A stretch of 64,000 nt of DNA. Origin: an uncultured Muribaculaceae bacterium (GTDB lineage Bacteria > Bacteroidota > Bacteroidia > Bacteroidales > Muribaculaceae). Below the pieces are notes generated by a model. The model saw only the letters and a list, made by a program, of their open reading frames with translations. It did not search any database and was not told the DNA's origin. Positions 44,337 through 53,751 of this stretch are shown in pieces (position 1 is the stretch's first letter; each line of letters begins with the position of its first letter). A program made the position numbers and the translations under genes. The DNA is taken from positions 62,001-126,000 of the forward strand of contig CAJUKD010000003.1 in the NCBI GenBank assembly GCA_910587235.1, written 5' to 3'.

Positions 44337-46934
44337 TCAGTTCTTGAAAATCAGGCCGTCGCCTTGAGGGTCGACGTCGATGACTATCGGATGAGTGCGG
44401 TCTACTTTCTGTGCGAGTATGTCCTTCGAGAGCTGGTTGAGCACCAGGCGGTGTATCGCACGCTTGACCGGACGGGCGCCGAATTCGGGGTCGAAGCCTT
44501 CGTCGGCGAGGTAGCTCAGGGCCGCCGGTGTCACCGACAGCTCTATGCCGCTGCTGCGGTGCAGCATCTTGCGTATTCCTTCGATCTGCAGACCCACGAT
44601 TTCCTCGATCTCGTTGCGGTTGAGCGGCGTGAACATTATGATTTCGTCGATTCGGTTGAGGAATTCAGGGCGTATTGTCTGCTTCAGCATGTCGAGCACC
44701 TGTGTCTTGGTCTTTTCGACAACTTCATCCTTGTTCTCAGGCGTCATTGCTGCGAAATTGTCGCGGATCAGCGGCGAACCCATGTTCGATGTCATGATGA
44801 TTATGGTGTTCTTGAAGTTGACGTTCCGGCCTTTGTTGTCGGTCAGACGTCCGTCGTCGAGCACCTGCAGCAGGATGTTGAACACGTCGGGATGCGCTTT
44901 CTCGATTTCATCGAAAAGAACCACGGAGTAGGGCTTGCGGCGTACGGCTTCGGTGAGCTGGCCGCCTTCGTCGTAGCCCACATATCCCGGAGGCGCTCCG
45001 ACAAGACGCGACACCGAATGTTTCTCCTGATATTCGCTCATGTCGATGCGGGTCATCATGTTCTCGTCGTCGAAAAGATATTCGGCAAGAGCCTTGGCAA
45101 GTTCGGTTTTTCCGACACCGGTAGTGCCGAGGAAGATGAACGAGCCGATGGGACGTTTGGGGTCGTTCAGGCCGGCGCGGCTGCGGCGTACGGCATCGGA
45201 TATGGCGCTGATGGCTTCGTTCTGGCCTACAACACGCGAATGCAGTTCTTCCTCAAGATGAAGCAGTTTTTCTTTTTCGGTCTGCACCATTTTGCTTACG
45301 GGAATACCCGTCCAGCGGGAAACCACATCCGCTATGTCCTCGGCATCGACTTCTTCCTTGATAAGCGCGCGGTCGCCCTGCATCATGCGCAACTGTTCCT
45401 GTATGGTGGCGTTCTCTTTTTCTTTGTCCTGGATTTTGGAGTAGCGTATTTCGGCCACACGTGCATAATCGCCTTCGCGTTCGGCGCGTTCGGCTTCGAA
45501 ACCGAGCTGCTCGATGTCGATTTTATTCTGTTGTATGCGGCTTATAAGGTCGCGTTCGGCTTTCCATTTGGCGGAATATTCTTTTTCTTCCTCGCGCAGC
45601 GATGCTATCTCGTGTTCGATGTCGCGCACTTTCTCTTTGTCGCCCTCGCGCTTGATGGCCTCGCGTTCGATTTCTTTCTGGGCTATGCGCCGGGTTATGT
45701 CGTCGAGAGCCTGCGGCACCGAGTCGATTTCCAGTTTCAGCTTCGATGCAGCCTCGTCGATAAGGTCGATGGCCTTGTCGGGAAGGAAACGGTCGGTGAT
45801 GTAGCGCTCCGACAGCTGTACGGCGGCGATAATCGCTTCGTCGCGGATACGCACTTTGTGATGGTTTTCGTAGCGTTCTTTCAGTCCGCGCAGAATCGCT
45901 ATGGCACTTGTTTCGTCCGGTTCGTTGACCATCACTTTCTGGAATCGGCGTTCGAGCGCCTTGTCCTTCTCGAAGTATTTCTGGTACTCGTCAAGTGTTG
46001 TAGCGCCTATGCTGCGCAGTTCGCCGCGGGCGAGGGCAGGCTTGAGAATGTTGGCGGCGTCCATGGCGCCTTCTCCTTTACCCGCGCCTACAAGGGTGTG
46101 GATTTCGTCGATAAAGAGTATTATTTCGCCGTCGGCCTGTGTCACTTCGTTCACGATGGCTTTCAGTCTTTCCTCGAATTCGCCTTTGTATTTGGCGCCG
46201 GCGACGAGTGCGCCCATGTCGAGCGAATAGATCTGCTTGCTGCGCAGGTTTTCGGGCACGTCGCCGCGTACGATGCGGTGTGCGAGTCCTTCGGCGATGG
46301 CAGTTTTGCCGGTACCCGGTTCGCCTATTAGCATGGGATTGTTCTTGGTGCGTCGGCTAAGGATCTGGAGCACGCGGCGTATTTCCTCGTCGCGGCCTAT
46401 GACCGGGTCGAGTTTGCCTTGTCGGGCGCGTTCGTTTAGGTTTATGGCATATTTTGAAAGAGCATTGTAGGTTTCTTCGGCGCTCTGGTCGGTGGCCTTT
46501 TTGCCTTTGCGCAGTTCGTCGATGGCCGCTTTCAGCTCTTTCTCGCTGAGTCCGGCGTCCTTAAGGATAGTGGATGCCGATGATTTTATGTCGAACAGCG
46601 CTACAAGGATAGCTTCGAGAGTGACGTATTCGTCGCCCTGTTTGCCGGCCACGTCGAGGGCTTTCTGCAGAACGTCGTTGGACGTACGGCTCAGATATGG
46701 TTCGCCGCCGGAAACTTTCGGCTGGGCGGAAATCTCTTCGTCGATTTTGTTCATCACCCCCGTTATGTTGGCGCCTGTTTTTTGGAAGATGAATTTGACG
46801 ACAGATTCGCCTTCTTCGAAAACGCCTTTGAGGATGTGGACAGGCTCAATGGCTTGTGCGCCACTCGAGCGTGTGATTTCAACAGCTTTCTGAATTGCCT
46901 CCTGCGACTTGATGGTGAAATTGTTGAAGTTCAT
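44337..46934 (-). CDS. clpB: ATP-dependent chaperone ClpB (865 aa)
   Basis: The Clp N-domain (residues 1-145) begins [23 protein letters not shown]1 has Walker [16 protein letters not shown], and the middle coiled-coil M domain spans about 410-530. NBD2 has [18 protein letters not shown], with pore [10 protein letters not shown] and the C-terminal small domain. There is no ClpP-binding IGF loop, as expected for the disaggregase. ClpB works with DnaK to resolve aggregates after heat stress. Its first 56 bp overlap the 3' end of the gene at 46879. Confidence 0.97.
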   Translation of the reverse strand: MNFNNFTIKSQEAIQKAVEITRSSGAQAIEPVHILKGVFEEGESVVKFIFQKTGANITGVMNKIDEEISAQPKVSGGEPYLSRTSNDVLQKALDVAGKQGDEYVTLEAILVALFDIKSSASTILKDAGLSEKELKAAIDELRKGKKATDQSAEETYNALSKYAINLNERARQGKLDPVIGRDEEIRRVLQILSRRTKNNPMLIGEPGTGKTAIAEGLAHRIVRGDVPENLRSKQIYSLDMGALVAGAKYKGEFEERLKAIVNEVTQADGEIILFIDEIHTLVGAGKGEGAMDAANILKPALARGELRSIGATTLDEYQKYFEKDKALERRFQKVMVNEPDETSAIAILRGLKERYENHHKVRIRDEAIIAAVQLSERYITDRFLPDKAIDLIDEAASKLKLEIDSVPQALDDITRRIAQKEIEREAIKREGDKEKVRDIEHEIASLREEEKEYSAKWKAERDLISRIQQNKIDIEQLGFEAERAEREGDYARVAEIRYSKIQDKEKENATIQEQLRMMQGDRALIKEEVDAEDIADVVSRWTGIPVSKMVQTEKEKLLHLEEELHSRVVGQNEAISAISDAVRRSRAGLNDPKRPIGSFIFLGTTGVGKTELAKALAEYLFDDENMMTRIDMSEYQEKHSVSRLVGAPPGYVGYDEGGQLTEAVRRKPYSVVLFDEIEKAHPDVFNILLQVLDDGRLTDNKGRNVNFKNTIIIMTSNMGSPLIRDNFAAMTPENKDEVVEKTKTQVLDMLKQTIRPEFLNRIDEIIMFTPLNRNEIEEIVGLQIEGIRKMLHRSSGIELSVTPAALSYLADEGFDPEFGARPVKRAIHRLVLNQLSKDILAQKVDRTHPIVIDVDPQGDGLIFKN

Positions 46935-47472
46935 GGGATAAGTAATGAGTTTTTGTTTTGCTTTTAAACTTTAACAAATTCTGTGCCAAAATGGTTGGCG
47001 TGTCAGTGCTTGATTCTTTATCCTGATTTTTTTCTGTCGCCGCTTCTTCTTTTCTTATGGCCTTTTCACGGCGGCGTTCCGCACGTTCTTCGCGACGGCG
47101 CTCGGTAGCAGTGACGATACGGTATTGTTCTGGTATGGGCATGGCATTCTTGCGGCGGCGATATCCCATCTGCAGATTGCGGGTGGTGAGAATGTTGTGG
47201 TTCAGGTACATCTCTTTGTCAAAGAAGCCTGCATCGACAAGTTGATGGATGTTTTTCCTGAGCGCGTCGTGCTTGCGGCCTGTGTAGAGGTGGAGCGCGT
47301 CGATGAACGCTTCGTCGAGTTCCACATAGCAGCCACGGCGGCGTATGTGGGTCATCAGGACCATGTAGATAAAAAATAGGTCTGTGCGTCCGATTTCCAT
47401 AAGACGCATGGCAGGTTCGGAGTCCAGAAAATTGCTGTTGATGTTGAGCGAAAGCGGGCGTTCGGTTTTCAT
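46879..47472 (-). CDS. Lin1244/DUF4373-like protein reading into clpB (197 aa)
   Basis: Residues about 10-100 (SNFLDSEPAMRLMEIGRTDL, then FFIYMVLMTHIRRRGCYVEL and NIHQLVDAGFFDKEMYLNHN) resemble the N-terminal winged-helix domain of Lin1244/Lin1753-type proteins common in Bacteroidetes phages and mobile elements. A basic segment follows (RRREERAERRREKAIRK). The last about 30 residues derive from the clpB leader and first codons in another frame, so the natural stop has probably been lost. ATG 47472 is preferred over a 32-codon longer frame. Confidence 0.65.
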   Translation of the reverse strand: MKTERPLSLNINSNFLDSEPAMRLMEIGRTDLFFIYMVLMTHIRRRGCYVELDEAFIDALHLYTGRKHDALRKNIHQLVDAGFFDKEMYLNHNILTTRNLQMGYRRRKNAMPIPEQYRIVTATERRREERAERRREKAIRKEEAATEKNQDKESSTDTPTILAQNLLKFKSKTKTHYLSHELQQFHHQVAGGNSESC

Positions 47473-47650
47473 AGTGCTTTTGTATAAAGGATTGATATTT
47501 ATATTGCAAATATAGCATCTGTCACGACCCGTCCGACGGCATTTTAGCAAGCGGTGATTATTTAACAATTTCGGTTTGTGCGTTTTTATTGTGTAATGTC
47601 TTTAAATACAGATGTCTGTGCCCCGATATGCCAATTTGTCAGTTGTAACG

Positions 47651-47705
47651 TAAAAATAAAAAAGCCGAGGCCGGCAGTCTGTTATGGCTGTCGGCCTCGG
47701 CTTTT
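47651..47705. terminator. Bidirectional terminator
   Basis: AAAAGCCGAGGCCG and CGGCCTCGGCTTTT pair over 14 bp, with A- and T-runs on either side. On the minus strand it ends the carboxyltransferase gene at 47743. Confidence 0.88.
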
Positions 47706-47742
47706 GTCTGTAGTCTTGTGACCGCCGGAGCGGCAAGTGTGC

Positions 47743-49608
47743 TTATTCGAATTCGATAAGGACTGCGTCGGTACCTACTACCTCGTCAGGTTTGACGAAT
47801 ACGCGTTTTACGGTGGCTTCCTTGTCGGAGTTGACGTCGTTTTCCATCTTCATGGCCTCGTAGACCAGAAGCAGATCGCCTTTCTTCACAGCCTGTCCGG
47901 GCTTCACGGCTACGGAGATGATACGTCCGCCCATGGGAGCACGCAGTGTCGGGCCTGTGATCGGCTCGTTGTCGGTAGCAGCTGCTTCGGCGGCAACTTC
48001 GGCTTTGGGCGCGGCGGCCTGTGTGGCTGCGAATTCCTCGGCACGGCGTTTGCGCAGGAATGTGTTGGCTACGGTCGGCAGAAGTTCGAGCAACAGTTCT
48101 TCCTCGCGGTTTGCGGTGAGTTTGACGTTGCCGTATTCAGGCAGTACGGGGTTTTCCGGACGTTTGTAGCTGCTTACATCGTAAGGCTTCTCGACAGGGC
48201 TTCCTGTGATTTTTTCGCGGAAAGCGGGTTCTATAGCTACGGGAGTGTGGCCGTATTCACCTTTTACCAGAGAGATAAACTGGTTGGAGGGGTTTGAGTA
48301 GTCGGGATTGCCTTTCTTGCGGTCGAGAGCCACGCTGACAGCTTGAGAGCCTACGATCTGGCTGGTCGGGGTGACAAGAGGAACCAGACCGGCGTCGCGG
48401 CGCACCATGGGTATCAGTTTCATAGCGTCTTCGAGCAGATCCTCGGCCTGCAGGGCTTTGAGCTGGGCCACCATGTTGGAGTACATGCCGCCGGGTACTT
48501 CGGCGTTCTTGACGATTTCGTTGGGCTTGGGGAATCCGAAGTATTCTTCGATGCGGTGGCAGGCGTCCAGAAGGGTTTCCTCGTCGGATGCCTTGGCTGC
48601 TGCGACTGCACGGTCGAGCTGTGCTTCGATTTCGGCGGGCAGTTTGTCGGTCAGCGGGTCGAATTCGCGAGGCATCTTGCCGAGGTCGAATGCTTTGAGG
48701 CTTTCGCGGGCGCTGCGGAGCTGGCGGCGGATTTCGCCTACGGCTTTCATGTCGGCTTCTATTTCAACGCCGAGCTTTTGGCAGAAGAGGTAGACGAGTT
48801 CGATTGCGGGTGCGGCCGAGCCTCCTCCGAACCACCAGATGTTGGTGTCGAGGATGTCGACGCCGTTGATGATTGCCATTACGCTCGACGCAAGGCCATA
48901 GCCGGGTGTGCAGTGGGTATGGAAGTCCACGGGAACTTTTACCGCGGCTTTGAGTTTGCCTATGATGGAGGCGGCGCGCAGCGGGTTGACAAGGCCTGCC
49001 ATATCCTTCAGGGTGATGATCTTTGCGCCGAGGGCTTCCATTTCCTTGGCTTTGTTGACGAAGTATTCGTCGGTGAAGATCTTTTCAGGTTCGGCTTCTT
49101 TTTTGCCGAAGAGTCGGCTGAAAAAGCCTTTGGGTGCGGGTGCTTCGGTCTTGGGATCGACTGTATAGCATACGGCTCCGTCGGCGATTCCGCCCAGAGA
49201 GTTTATAAGGCGTATCGATTCCTTTACGTTGTCGATGTCGTTCAGTGCGTCGAAGATACGCATAACGTTAAGACCGTTGGCGATAGCTTCCTTATAGAAT
49301 CCTTCGAGGACATAGTCGGGGTAGGGTACATAACCGAAAAGGTTGCGGCCGCGCGATAGGGCGGAAAGCAGTGATTTGCCTTTCATGGCTTCGGACACAC
49401 TGCGCAGGCGGTTCCACGGTGATTCGTCGAGGTAACGCATGACGGAGTCGGGCACTGCGCCGCCCCACACTTCCATGATGTAGAAGCCGGCGTTTTCGTA
49501 GTAGGGCAGGAGCTTGTCGATTTCGGCCTGGCTCAAGCGGGTGGCGAACAATGACTGCTGACCGTCGCGGAGGGTCAGGTCGCGAATTTTCAATTTGCGT
49601 TGTTCCAT
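47743..49608 (-). CDS. Biotin-dependent carboxyltransferase (oxaloacetate decarboxylase alpha / pyruvate carboxylase B type, 621 aa)
   Basis: The N-terminal carboxyltransferase TIM barrel has IRDLTLRDGQQSLFATRLS (residues 7-25), GFYIMEVWGGAVPDS, KDMAGLVNPLRAASI and the metal-binding HTHCTPGYGLAS. The conserved PYC/OADA domain fills about 320-500. A C-terminal biotinyl domain carries the lysine in YEAMKMEND. An insert of about 25 residues (KGFFSRLFGKKEAEPE) breaks the barrel. It moves carboxyl groups between oxaloacetate and biotin, either in a sodium pump or in pyruvate carboxylation; partner subunits are not in the window. Confidence 0.9.
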   Translation of the reverse strand: MEQRKLKIRDLTLRDGQQSLFATRLSQAEIDKLLPYYENAGFYIMEVWGGAVPDSVMRYLDESPWNRLRSVSEAMKGKSLLSALSRGRNLFGYVPYPDYVLEGFYKEAIANGLNVMRIFDALNDIDNVKESIRLINSLGGIADGAVCYTVDPKTEAPAPKGFFSRLFGKKEAEPEKIFTDEYFVNKAKEMEALGAKIITLKDMAGLVNPLRAASIIGKLKAAVKVPVDFHTHCTPGYGLASSVMAIINGVDILDTNIWWFGGGSAAPAIELVYLFCQKLGVEIEADMKAVGEIRRQLRSARESLKAFDLGKMPREFDPLTDKLPAEIEAQLDRAVAAAKASDEETLLDACHRIEEYFGFPKPNEIVKNAEVPGGMYSNMVAQLKALQAEDLLEDAMKLIPMVRRDAGLVPLVTPTSQIVGSQAVSVALDRKKGNPDYSNPSNQFISLVKGEYGHTPVAIEPAFREKITGSPVEKPYDVSSYKRPENPVLPEYGNVKLTANREEELLLELLPTVANTFLRKRRAEEFAATQAAAPKAEVAAEAAATDNEPITGPTLRAPMGGRIISVAVKPGQAVKKGDLLLVYEAMKMENDVNSDKEATVKRVFVKPDEVVGTDAVLIEFE

Positions 49609-49730
49609 AATTAATAAACTTTACTTCGATTGTATCGTTGGTTAGTACATTCGCAAAGGTATTACTAATTTTTGATTAAAGAAAAAAATCTTTATTAAAA
49701 ATGCGATGCTTTCATATTATATATGAAAAA

Positions 49731-49768
49731 TAAAAAAAGCCACGGAATTTCTATTCCATGACTTTTTC
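49731..49768 (-). terminator. Terminator after tRNA-Met
   Basis: On the minus strand CATGGAATAGAAATTCCGTG folds to a stem flanked by AAAAAGT and GCTTTTTTT, directly after the tRNA. Confidence 0.82.
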
Positions 49769-49770
49769 AG

Positions 49771-49844
49771 TAGCGGGAACGAGAATTGAACTCGTGACCT
49801 CCGGGTTATGAATCCGACGCTCTAACCAACTGAGCTATCCCGCC
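49771..49844 (-). tRNA. tRNA-Met or tRNA-Ile2 (anticodon CAT)
   Basis: The acceptor GGCGGGA pairs with TCCCGCT (G1-U72 wobble). The D-arm AGCTCAGTTGGTTAGAGC, anticodon loop TTCATAA and T-arm GAGTTCAATTCTC are canonical. CAT could read AUG or, if lysidine-modified, AUA. Similarity in the anticodon stem to elongator Met is favoured. A promoter (-33 TTTG 49884-49887, 20-bp spacer, -7 TAACTTTG 49856-49863, minus strand) lies just upstream. Confidence 0.88.
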
Positions 49845-49855
49845 GTTTGCGGATG

Positions 49856-49887
49856 CAAAGTTAGAAAGTATTTTTTATTTCACCAAA
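49856..49887 (-). promoter_or_regulatory. tRNA-Met promoter (-33/-7)
   Basis: On the minus strand TTTG, a 20-bp spacer and TAACTTTG give a full consensus 12 bp before the tRNA. Confidence 0.68.
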
Positions 49888-49917
49888 TTTTTCGGCAGCT
49901 TTTTGTTGGTGTGATTG

Positions 49918-51510
49918 TTATTGCTTTGATAAGCAAGTGATTGCGCCGAGTGCTTCAGCCGCGGCGCGTGCGCAACGCATACCGTCGACTGCCGCTGAAA
50001 CGATTCCTCCGGCATATCCGGCGCCTTCGCCGCAAGGAAAGAGCCCGGGGGTGGATATGTGTAGCAGCGATGCAGGGTCGCGGGGAATGCGTACGGGCGA
50101 TGATGTGCGCGTTTCGTCGCCTATCAGCACGGCGTCGTGGCAGAGGAAGCCTCGTTGCTTGCGGCCGAATTCGGCAAAGCCCTTGCGGAGGCGGTCGGCG
50201 ACAAAGGAGGGCAGCAGACGGTCAATGCGGGCGGGGAGGACTCCGGGAGCGTACGAGGTGCGCGGGAGGTCGGCACTGTCGCGGCCGGCCACGAAGTCGT
50301 CCATGCGCTGGGCCGGAGCCTGCTGGCTTTTGCCGGCGGCCTCGAAGAAAGCATGTTCGATTTCTTCCTGGAATTTCATCATTTTCAGTTCGCCGTGGCT
50401 GTCGAGATGGCTTACGTCTTCGGGTAGGATTTCCACCACCATGCCTGAGTTGGCCCAGCGTGTGCCGCGGTTGGCGGGCGACATGCCGTTGACCACAAGC
50501 TGTCCCGGGGCGCTTGCCGACGGAATGATGTAACCGCCCGGACACATGCAGAATGAATATACGGCACGGTCGTCGACGCGTGTAAGCATCGAATATTCGG
50601 CTGCGGGAAGGTATTTGCCGCGTCCCTGCGGGCTGTGGTACTGGAGTCTGTCGATCAGCTCCTGCGGGTGTTCGAGGCGTACGCCTACGGCTATACCTTT
50701 TGCCTGAAGCTCTATGCCGAGGCCGTGAAGCATACGGTAGACATCGCGTGCCGAATGTCCTGTGGCCAGTATCACGGGACCGTTGTAGCGGCTTCCGTCG
50801 GCGCAGATCGCGCCATCGACGCTTCCTGTATCACGATTCAGTCCGAGCATAGTCACACGGGTGGAGAAATGCACTTCGCCGCCTGCCGCGATTATCGTTT
50901 CCCGCATGGCTTTTATGACTTTAGGCAGCCGGTCGGTGCCTATATGGGGATGGGCGTCGACAAGTATCTCGCGCTGAGCGCCGTGGAGGTGGAATATCTT
51001 GAGTACTTTGTCGACAGGACCGCGTTTTTTGCTGCGGGTGTAGAGTTTGCCGTCGGAGTAGGCTCCCGCGCCTCCTTCACCGAAGCAATAATTGGAGTCG
51101 GGGTTGACTGTGCCTTCGCGGGATATGGCTACCATGTCGCGTCGCCGGCTGTCGACGTCTTTGCCGCGTTCGAGTATTATGGGTTTGATGCCGAGTTCTA
51201 TAAGCTCGAGTGCCGCGAAAAGTCCGGCAGGACCGGCTCCGACTATTATGACTGAATGGGGCGAGCGGCTTACGTCGGGATATTCTATAGGCTCGACTTT
51301 GCAGGCTTCTTCGTCTATGCTGTCGATGTGCAGTCGCAGACTCAGGTTGACCATGACCCGCCTCTGCCGTGCGTCGATCGAACGGCGGATGATATCGGTG
51401 CGGAGAATTCGGTTGACGTCGGTGCCGGAAGCGGTCGAGGCAGCCACCCGCAGGCGGTCGGGATTTGCGGCCACGTCGGGTGTGACCCGTATTTCAATTT
51501 GACTTAGCAT
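49918..51510 (-). CDS. FAD-dependent oxidoreductase, COG2509-like (530 aa)
   Basis: An N-terminal domain of about 85 residues (VTPDVAANPDRLRVAASTAS and RRVMVNLSLRLHIDSID) precedes the FAD-binding Rossmann motif VIIVGAGPAGLFAALELIEL. CFGEGGAGAYSDGKLYTRSK and FPCGEGAGYAGGIVSAAVDG complete the flavoprotein signature. Family members are uncharacterised dehydrogenases thought to act on lipophilic or quinone-like substrates. The gene starts inside the last 17 bp of the MATE gene and is probably co-transcribed with it. Confidence 0.88.
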   Translation of the reverse strand: MLSQIEIRVTPDVAANPDRLRVAASTASGTDVNRILRTDIIRRSIDARQRRVMVNLSLRLHIDSIDEEACKVEPIEYPDVSRSPHSVIIVGAGPAGLFAALELIELGIKPIILERGKDVDSRRRDMVAISREGTVNPDSNYCFGEGGAGAYSDGKLYTRSKKRGPVDKVLKIFHLHGAQREILVDAHPHIGTDRLPKVIKAMRETIIAAGGEVHFSTRVTMLGLNRDTGSVDGAICADGSRYNGPVILATGHSARDVYRMLHGLGIELQAKGIAVGVRLEHPQELIDRLQYHSPQGRGKYLPAAEYSMLTRVDDRAVYSFCMCPGGYIIPSASAPGQLVVNGMSPANRGTRWANSGMVVEILPEDVSHLDSHGELKMMKFQEEIEHAFFEAAGKSQQAPAQRMDDFVAGRDSADLPRTSYAPGVLPARIDRLLPSFVADRLRKGFAEFGRKQRGFLCHDAVLIGDETRTSSPVRIPRDPASLLHISTPGLFPCGEGAGYAGGIVSAAVDGMRCARAAAEALGAITCLSKQ

Positions 51511-52906
51511 TGAGTTTTGCGGGGAATTGTATTTGCTTTTGTATCTTGCGGTTCATTACCAGAACTGTGGCGCATGCCAGGAGTGCGGAGAGCAAGTCGC
51601 TGGCGGCCATTGAGCCCCATACGCCGTCGACTCCGTAGCGGCTCGAAAGCAGCCACAACAGAGGCAGCAGGAAGATCAGCTGACGGGTAAGCGACAGGAA
51701 AATCGACAATCTTGGCTTGCCGATCGACTGGAAATAGTTCTGTATCACGATCTGCCCGCCTACAACGGGGAAGAATATGAAATAGATGCGGAAGCCGCGG
51801 CGGGCAATGTCGACCATCGTGTTATCGACGGTGAACAGACGGCTTATCAGATCCGGCATAAGTTCTGTCAGCGCGCAGCCGACGGCGGAGATTGCGGTTC
51901 CTATGATTATTCCGCGTCGTAGCGTGGCGCTTACGCGTGTCCAGTCGCCGGCGCCATAGTTATAGCCGAGGATGGGTTGCATGCCTTGTGTCACGCCGAA
52001 TACGATCATGACAAAGAACATCGTCGTACGATTCACTATGCCGTAGGCTCCTACGGCGAGGTTGCCATATTCGCCTGCGGACTCGAGCAGGGCTTTGTTG
52101 ATGAACACCACAACAAGACATGCGCAGCAGTTCATAAGGAAAGGCGACATGCCGATGGAGTACATACGTTTCAGCAATGAAACGGAACAGAAACTGCGGT
52201 GCGGGTCGAAATGGACAAAGCTTTTTTTCGACAGGAAATGGGCGAGAACCCATATAAAGGCACTGAACTGTCCGAGGATTGTGGCCCATGCGGCTCCTGC
52301 AATTCCCCAGCCGAACACGAAGATAAACAGAGGGGCGGCCACGACGTTGACGGCCACCGACAGCAAGGCTGAGATCATTGCTTTGCGCGGGTAGCCGGTG
52401 GCGCGCATAAGGTTATTCAGACCGATGAATACATAGGACACGGGGGTTCCCAGAGCGATCACCCGCATGAATTCGCGTGCATGGATTATGGTTTCATCCG
52501 TTGCTCCGAAAAAATAAAGGATAGGGTCGAGCCATATAAGGGTTATGCTGCCTATGACAATGGCGTGGACGAGGCAGAACAGGATTACGTTGTTGACCAC
52601 ATCCGTGGCTTTTCCTATGTTTTTCTGCCCGAGGAAAATTGACGATACGGTGGCGCCTCCGACCGCTATCAGCACGCAGAATGCCACTATAAGATTCATA
52701 AGCGGGAATGTTATCGCAAGACCGGCTATTGCCATGGCGCCTACGCCACGGCCTATGAATATGCTGTCGACTATGTTATAGAGTGAAGTGGCGAGGCTCG
52801 CTATGATTGCCGGCAGGGAGTACTGCATCAGCAGGCGGCCGATGGGGCGGCTGCCAAGTTCGGCGGGCGATGACTGTTTTGTATGTACTGATGTGCGTTC
52901 TGACAT
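51494..52906 (-). CDS. MATE family efflux transporter (470 aa)
   Basis: Twelve hydrophobic segments are arranged as two six-helix halves. The family start RPIGRLLMQYSLPAIIASLA and VDSIFIGRGVGAMAIAGLAI are present, as is YNYGAGDWTRVSATLRRGII between the halves. MATE proteins export cationic compounds with sodium or proton antiport. ATG 52906 is used; the longer frame extends into the terminator hairpin. It lies downstream of tRNA-fMet on the same strand and overlaps the flavoprotein gene by 17 bp. Confidence 0.93.
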   Translation of the reverse strand: MSERTSVHTKQSSPAELGSRPIGRLLMQYSLPAIIASLATSLYNIVDSIFIGRGVGAMAIAGLAITFPLMNLIVAFCVLIAVGGATVSSIFLGQKNIGKATDVVNNVILFCLVHAIVIGSITLIWLDPILYFFGATDETIIHAREFMRVIALGTPVSYVFIGLNNLMRATGYPRKAMISALLSVAVNVVAAPLFIFVFGWGIAGAAWATILGQFSAFIWVLAHFLSKKSFVHFDPHRSFCSVSLLKRMYSIGMSPFLMNCCACLVVVFINKALLESAGEYGNLAVGAYGIVNRTTMFFVMIVFGVTQGMQPILGYNYGAGDWTRVSATLRRGIIIGTAISAVGCALTELMPDLISRLFTVDNTMVDIARRGFRIYFIFFPVVGGQIVIQNYFQSIGKPRLSIFLSLTRQLIFLLPLLWLLSSRYGVDGVWGSMAASDLLSALLACATVLVMNRKIQKQIQFPAKLNAKSN

Positions 52907-52926
52907 GATGGTGTGGCGATGCAAAA

Positions 52927-52962
52927 GAAAAAGCCGCGCGATAAGTATCGTGCGGCTTTTCA
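52927..52962 (-). terminator. Terminator after tRNA-fMet
   Basis: On the minus strand AAAAGCCGCACGAT pairs with ATCGCGCGGCTTTT (one mismatch or wobble) around a short loop, ending in a T-run. Confidence 0.82.
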
Positions 52963-52969
52963 TCCTCTG

Positions 52970-53041
<72 letters not shown>

Positions 53042-53055
53042 ATGTTTTACGTGTG

Positions 53056-53086
53056 CAAAGGTAGAGCTTTTGGTAATACCGTGCAA
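53056..53086 (-). promoter_or_regulatory. tRNA-fMet promoter (-33/-7)
   Basis: TTG, a 20-bp spacer and TACCTTTG on the minus strand, 15 bp before the tRNA. Confidence 0.66.
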
Positions 53087-53247
53087 TAGCATTAACTAAG
53101 ATTAACATTAAAATATTAGAGATTGAGATGGCAGAGGGCTGTTTAACTAAGGTGCTCAAAAGGTAAATACACTAAAAATAAGCTAAAAGGCTCAACGTAT
53201 CGCCTTGTGGGGGTGTTATAACTCAAAACGCCTAATACTACGAATTT

Positions 53248-53751
53248 ATGGGAACAGACACAATCCGCACCAAACTGGTTGCAATACAGACAAATCTACT
53301 GAATTTCGCGTATACGCTGACGTCGAACCGCGACGACGCTTACGACCTGCTTCAGGATACGACACTCAAAGTACTTGATAACGAAGATAAATACGTCGAT
53401 AATGTCAATTTCAAAGGTTGGGTGTTCACGATAATGCGCAACATTTTCATAAATAACTACCGGCGCATGGCCCGTACGGCTACGGTGGTGGACCGCAGCG
53501 AGGATCTTTACCAGATCAATCTTTCGGGACAGACGAGTTTTGAAACGCCTGAGGGTTCTGTGACCGTCCACGAGATCACGGCGGTGATAAATTCGTTTTC
53601 TGACGAATTCAAGGTTCCGTTTTCGCTGCATCTTGCCGGCTATAAGTATGCCGAGATCGCCAAACGCACGGGCTTGCCTTTAGGCACGGTGAAGAGCCGT
53701 ATTTTCTTTGCTCGCAAGAGGCTGCAGGAAAGGCTGAAAGACTTCAGGTAG
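53248..53751 (+). CDS. ECF-type sigma factor without adjacent anti-sigma gene (167 aa)
   Basis: Region 2 is TSNRDDAYDLLQDTTLKVLD followed by NFKGWVFTIMRNIFINNYRR; region 4 is EFKVPFSLHLAGYKYAEIAK and LPLGTVKSRIFFARKRLQER. The protein resembles the EcfO-like stress sigma factors of Bacteroides. No anti-sigma or membrane gene follows; the convergent rmuC gene overlaps its end by 8 bp. Upstream 53087-53247 is AT-rich, and no standard TAnnTTTG promoter is evident at proper spacing, so autoregulation from a different promoter class is possible. Confidence 0.92.
   Translation: MGTDTIRTKLVAIQTNLLNFAYTLTSNRDDAYDLLQDTTLKVLDNEDKYVDNVNFKGWVFTIMRNIFINNYRRMARTATVVDRSEDLYQINLSGQTSFETPEGSVTVHEITAVINSFSDEFKVPFSLHLAGYKYAEIAKRTGLPLGTVKSRIFFARKRLQERLKDFR

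Noticed and set aside
44322..46331. 669-codon open frame on the plus strand
   Set aside because: It lies wholly antisense to clpB. Its Phe/Val/Asp-rich composition is the mirror of codon bias in the clpB frame, with no recognisable domain.
48343..49359. 338-codon open frame on the plus strand
   Set aside because: Antisense shadow of the biotin-dependent carboxyltransferase gene.
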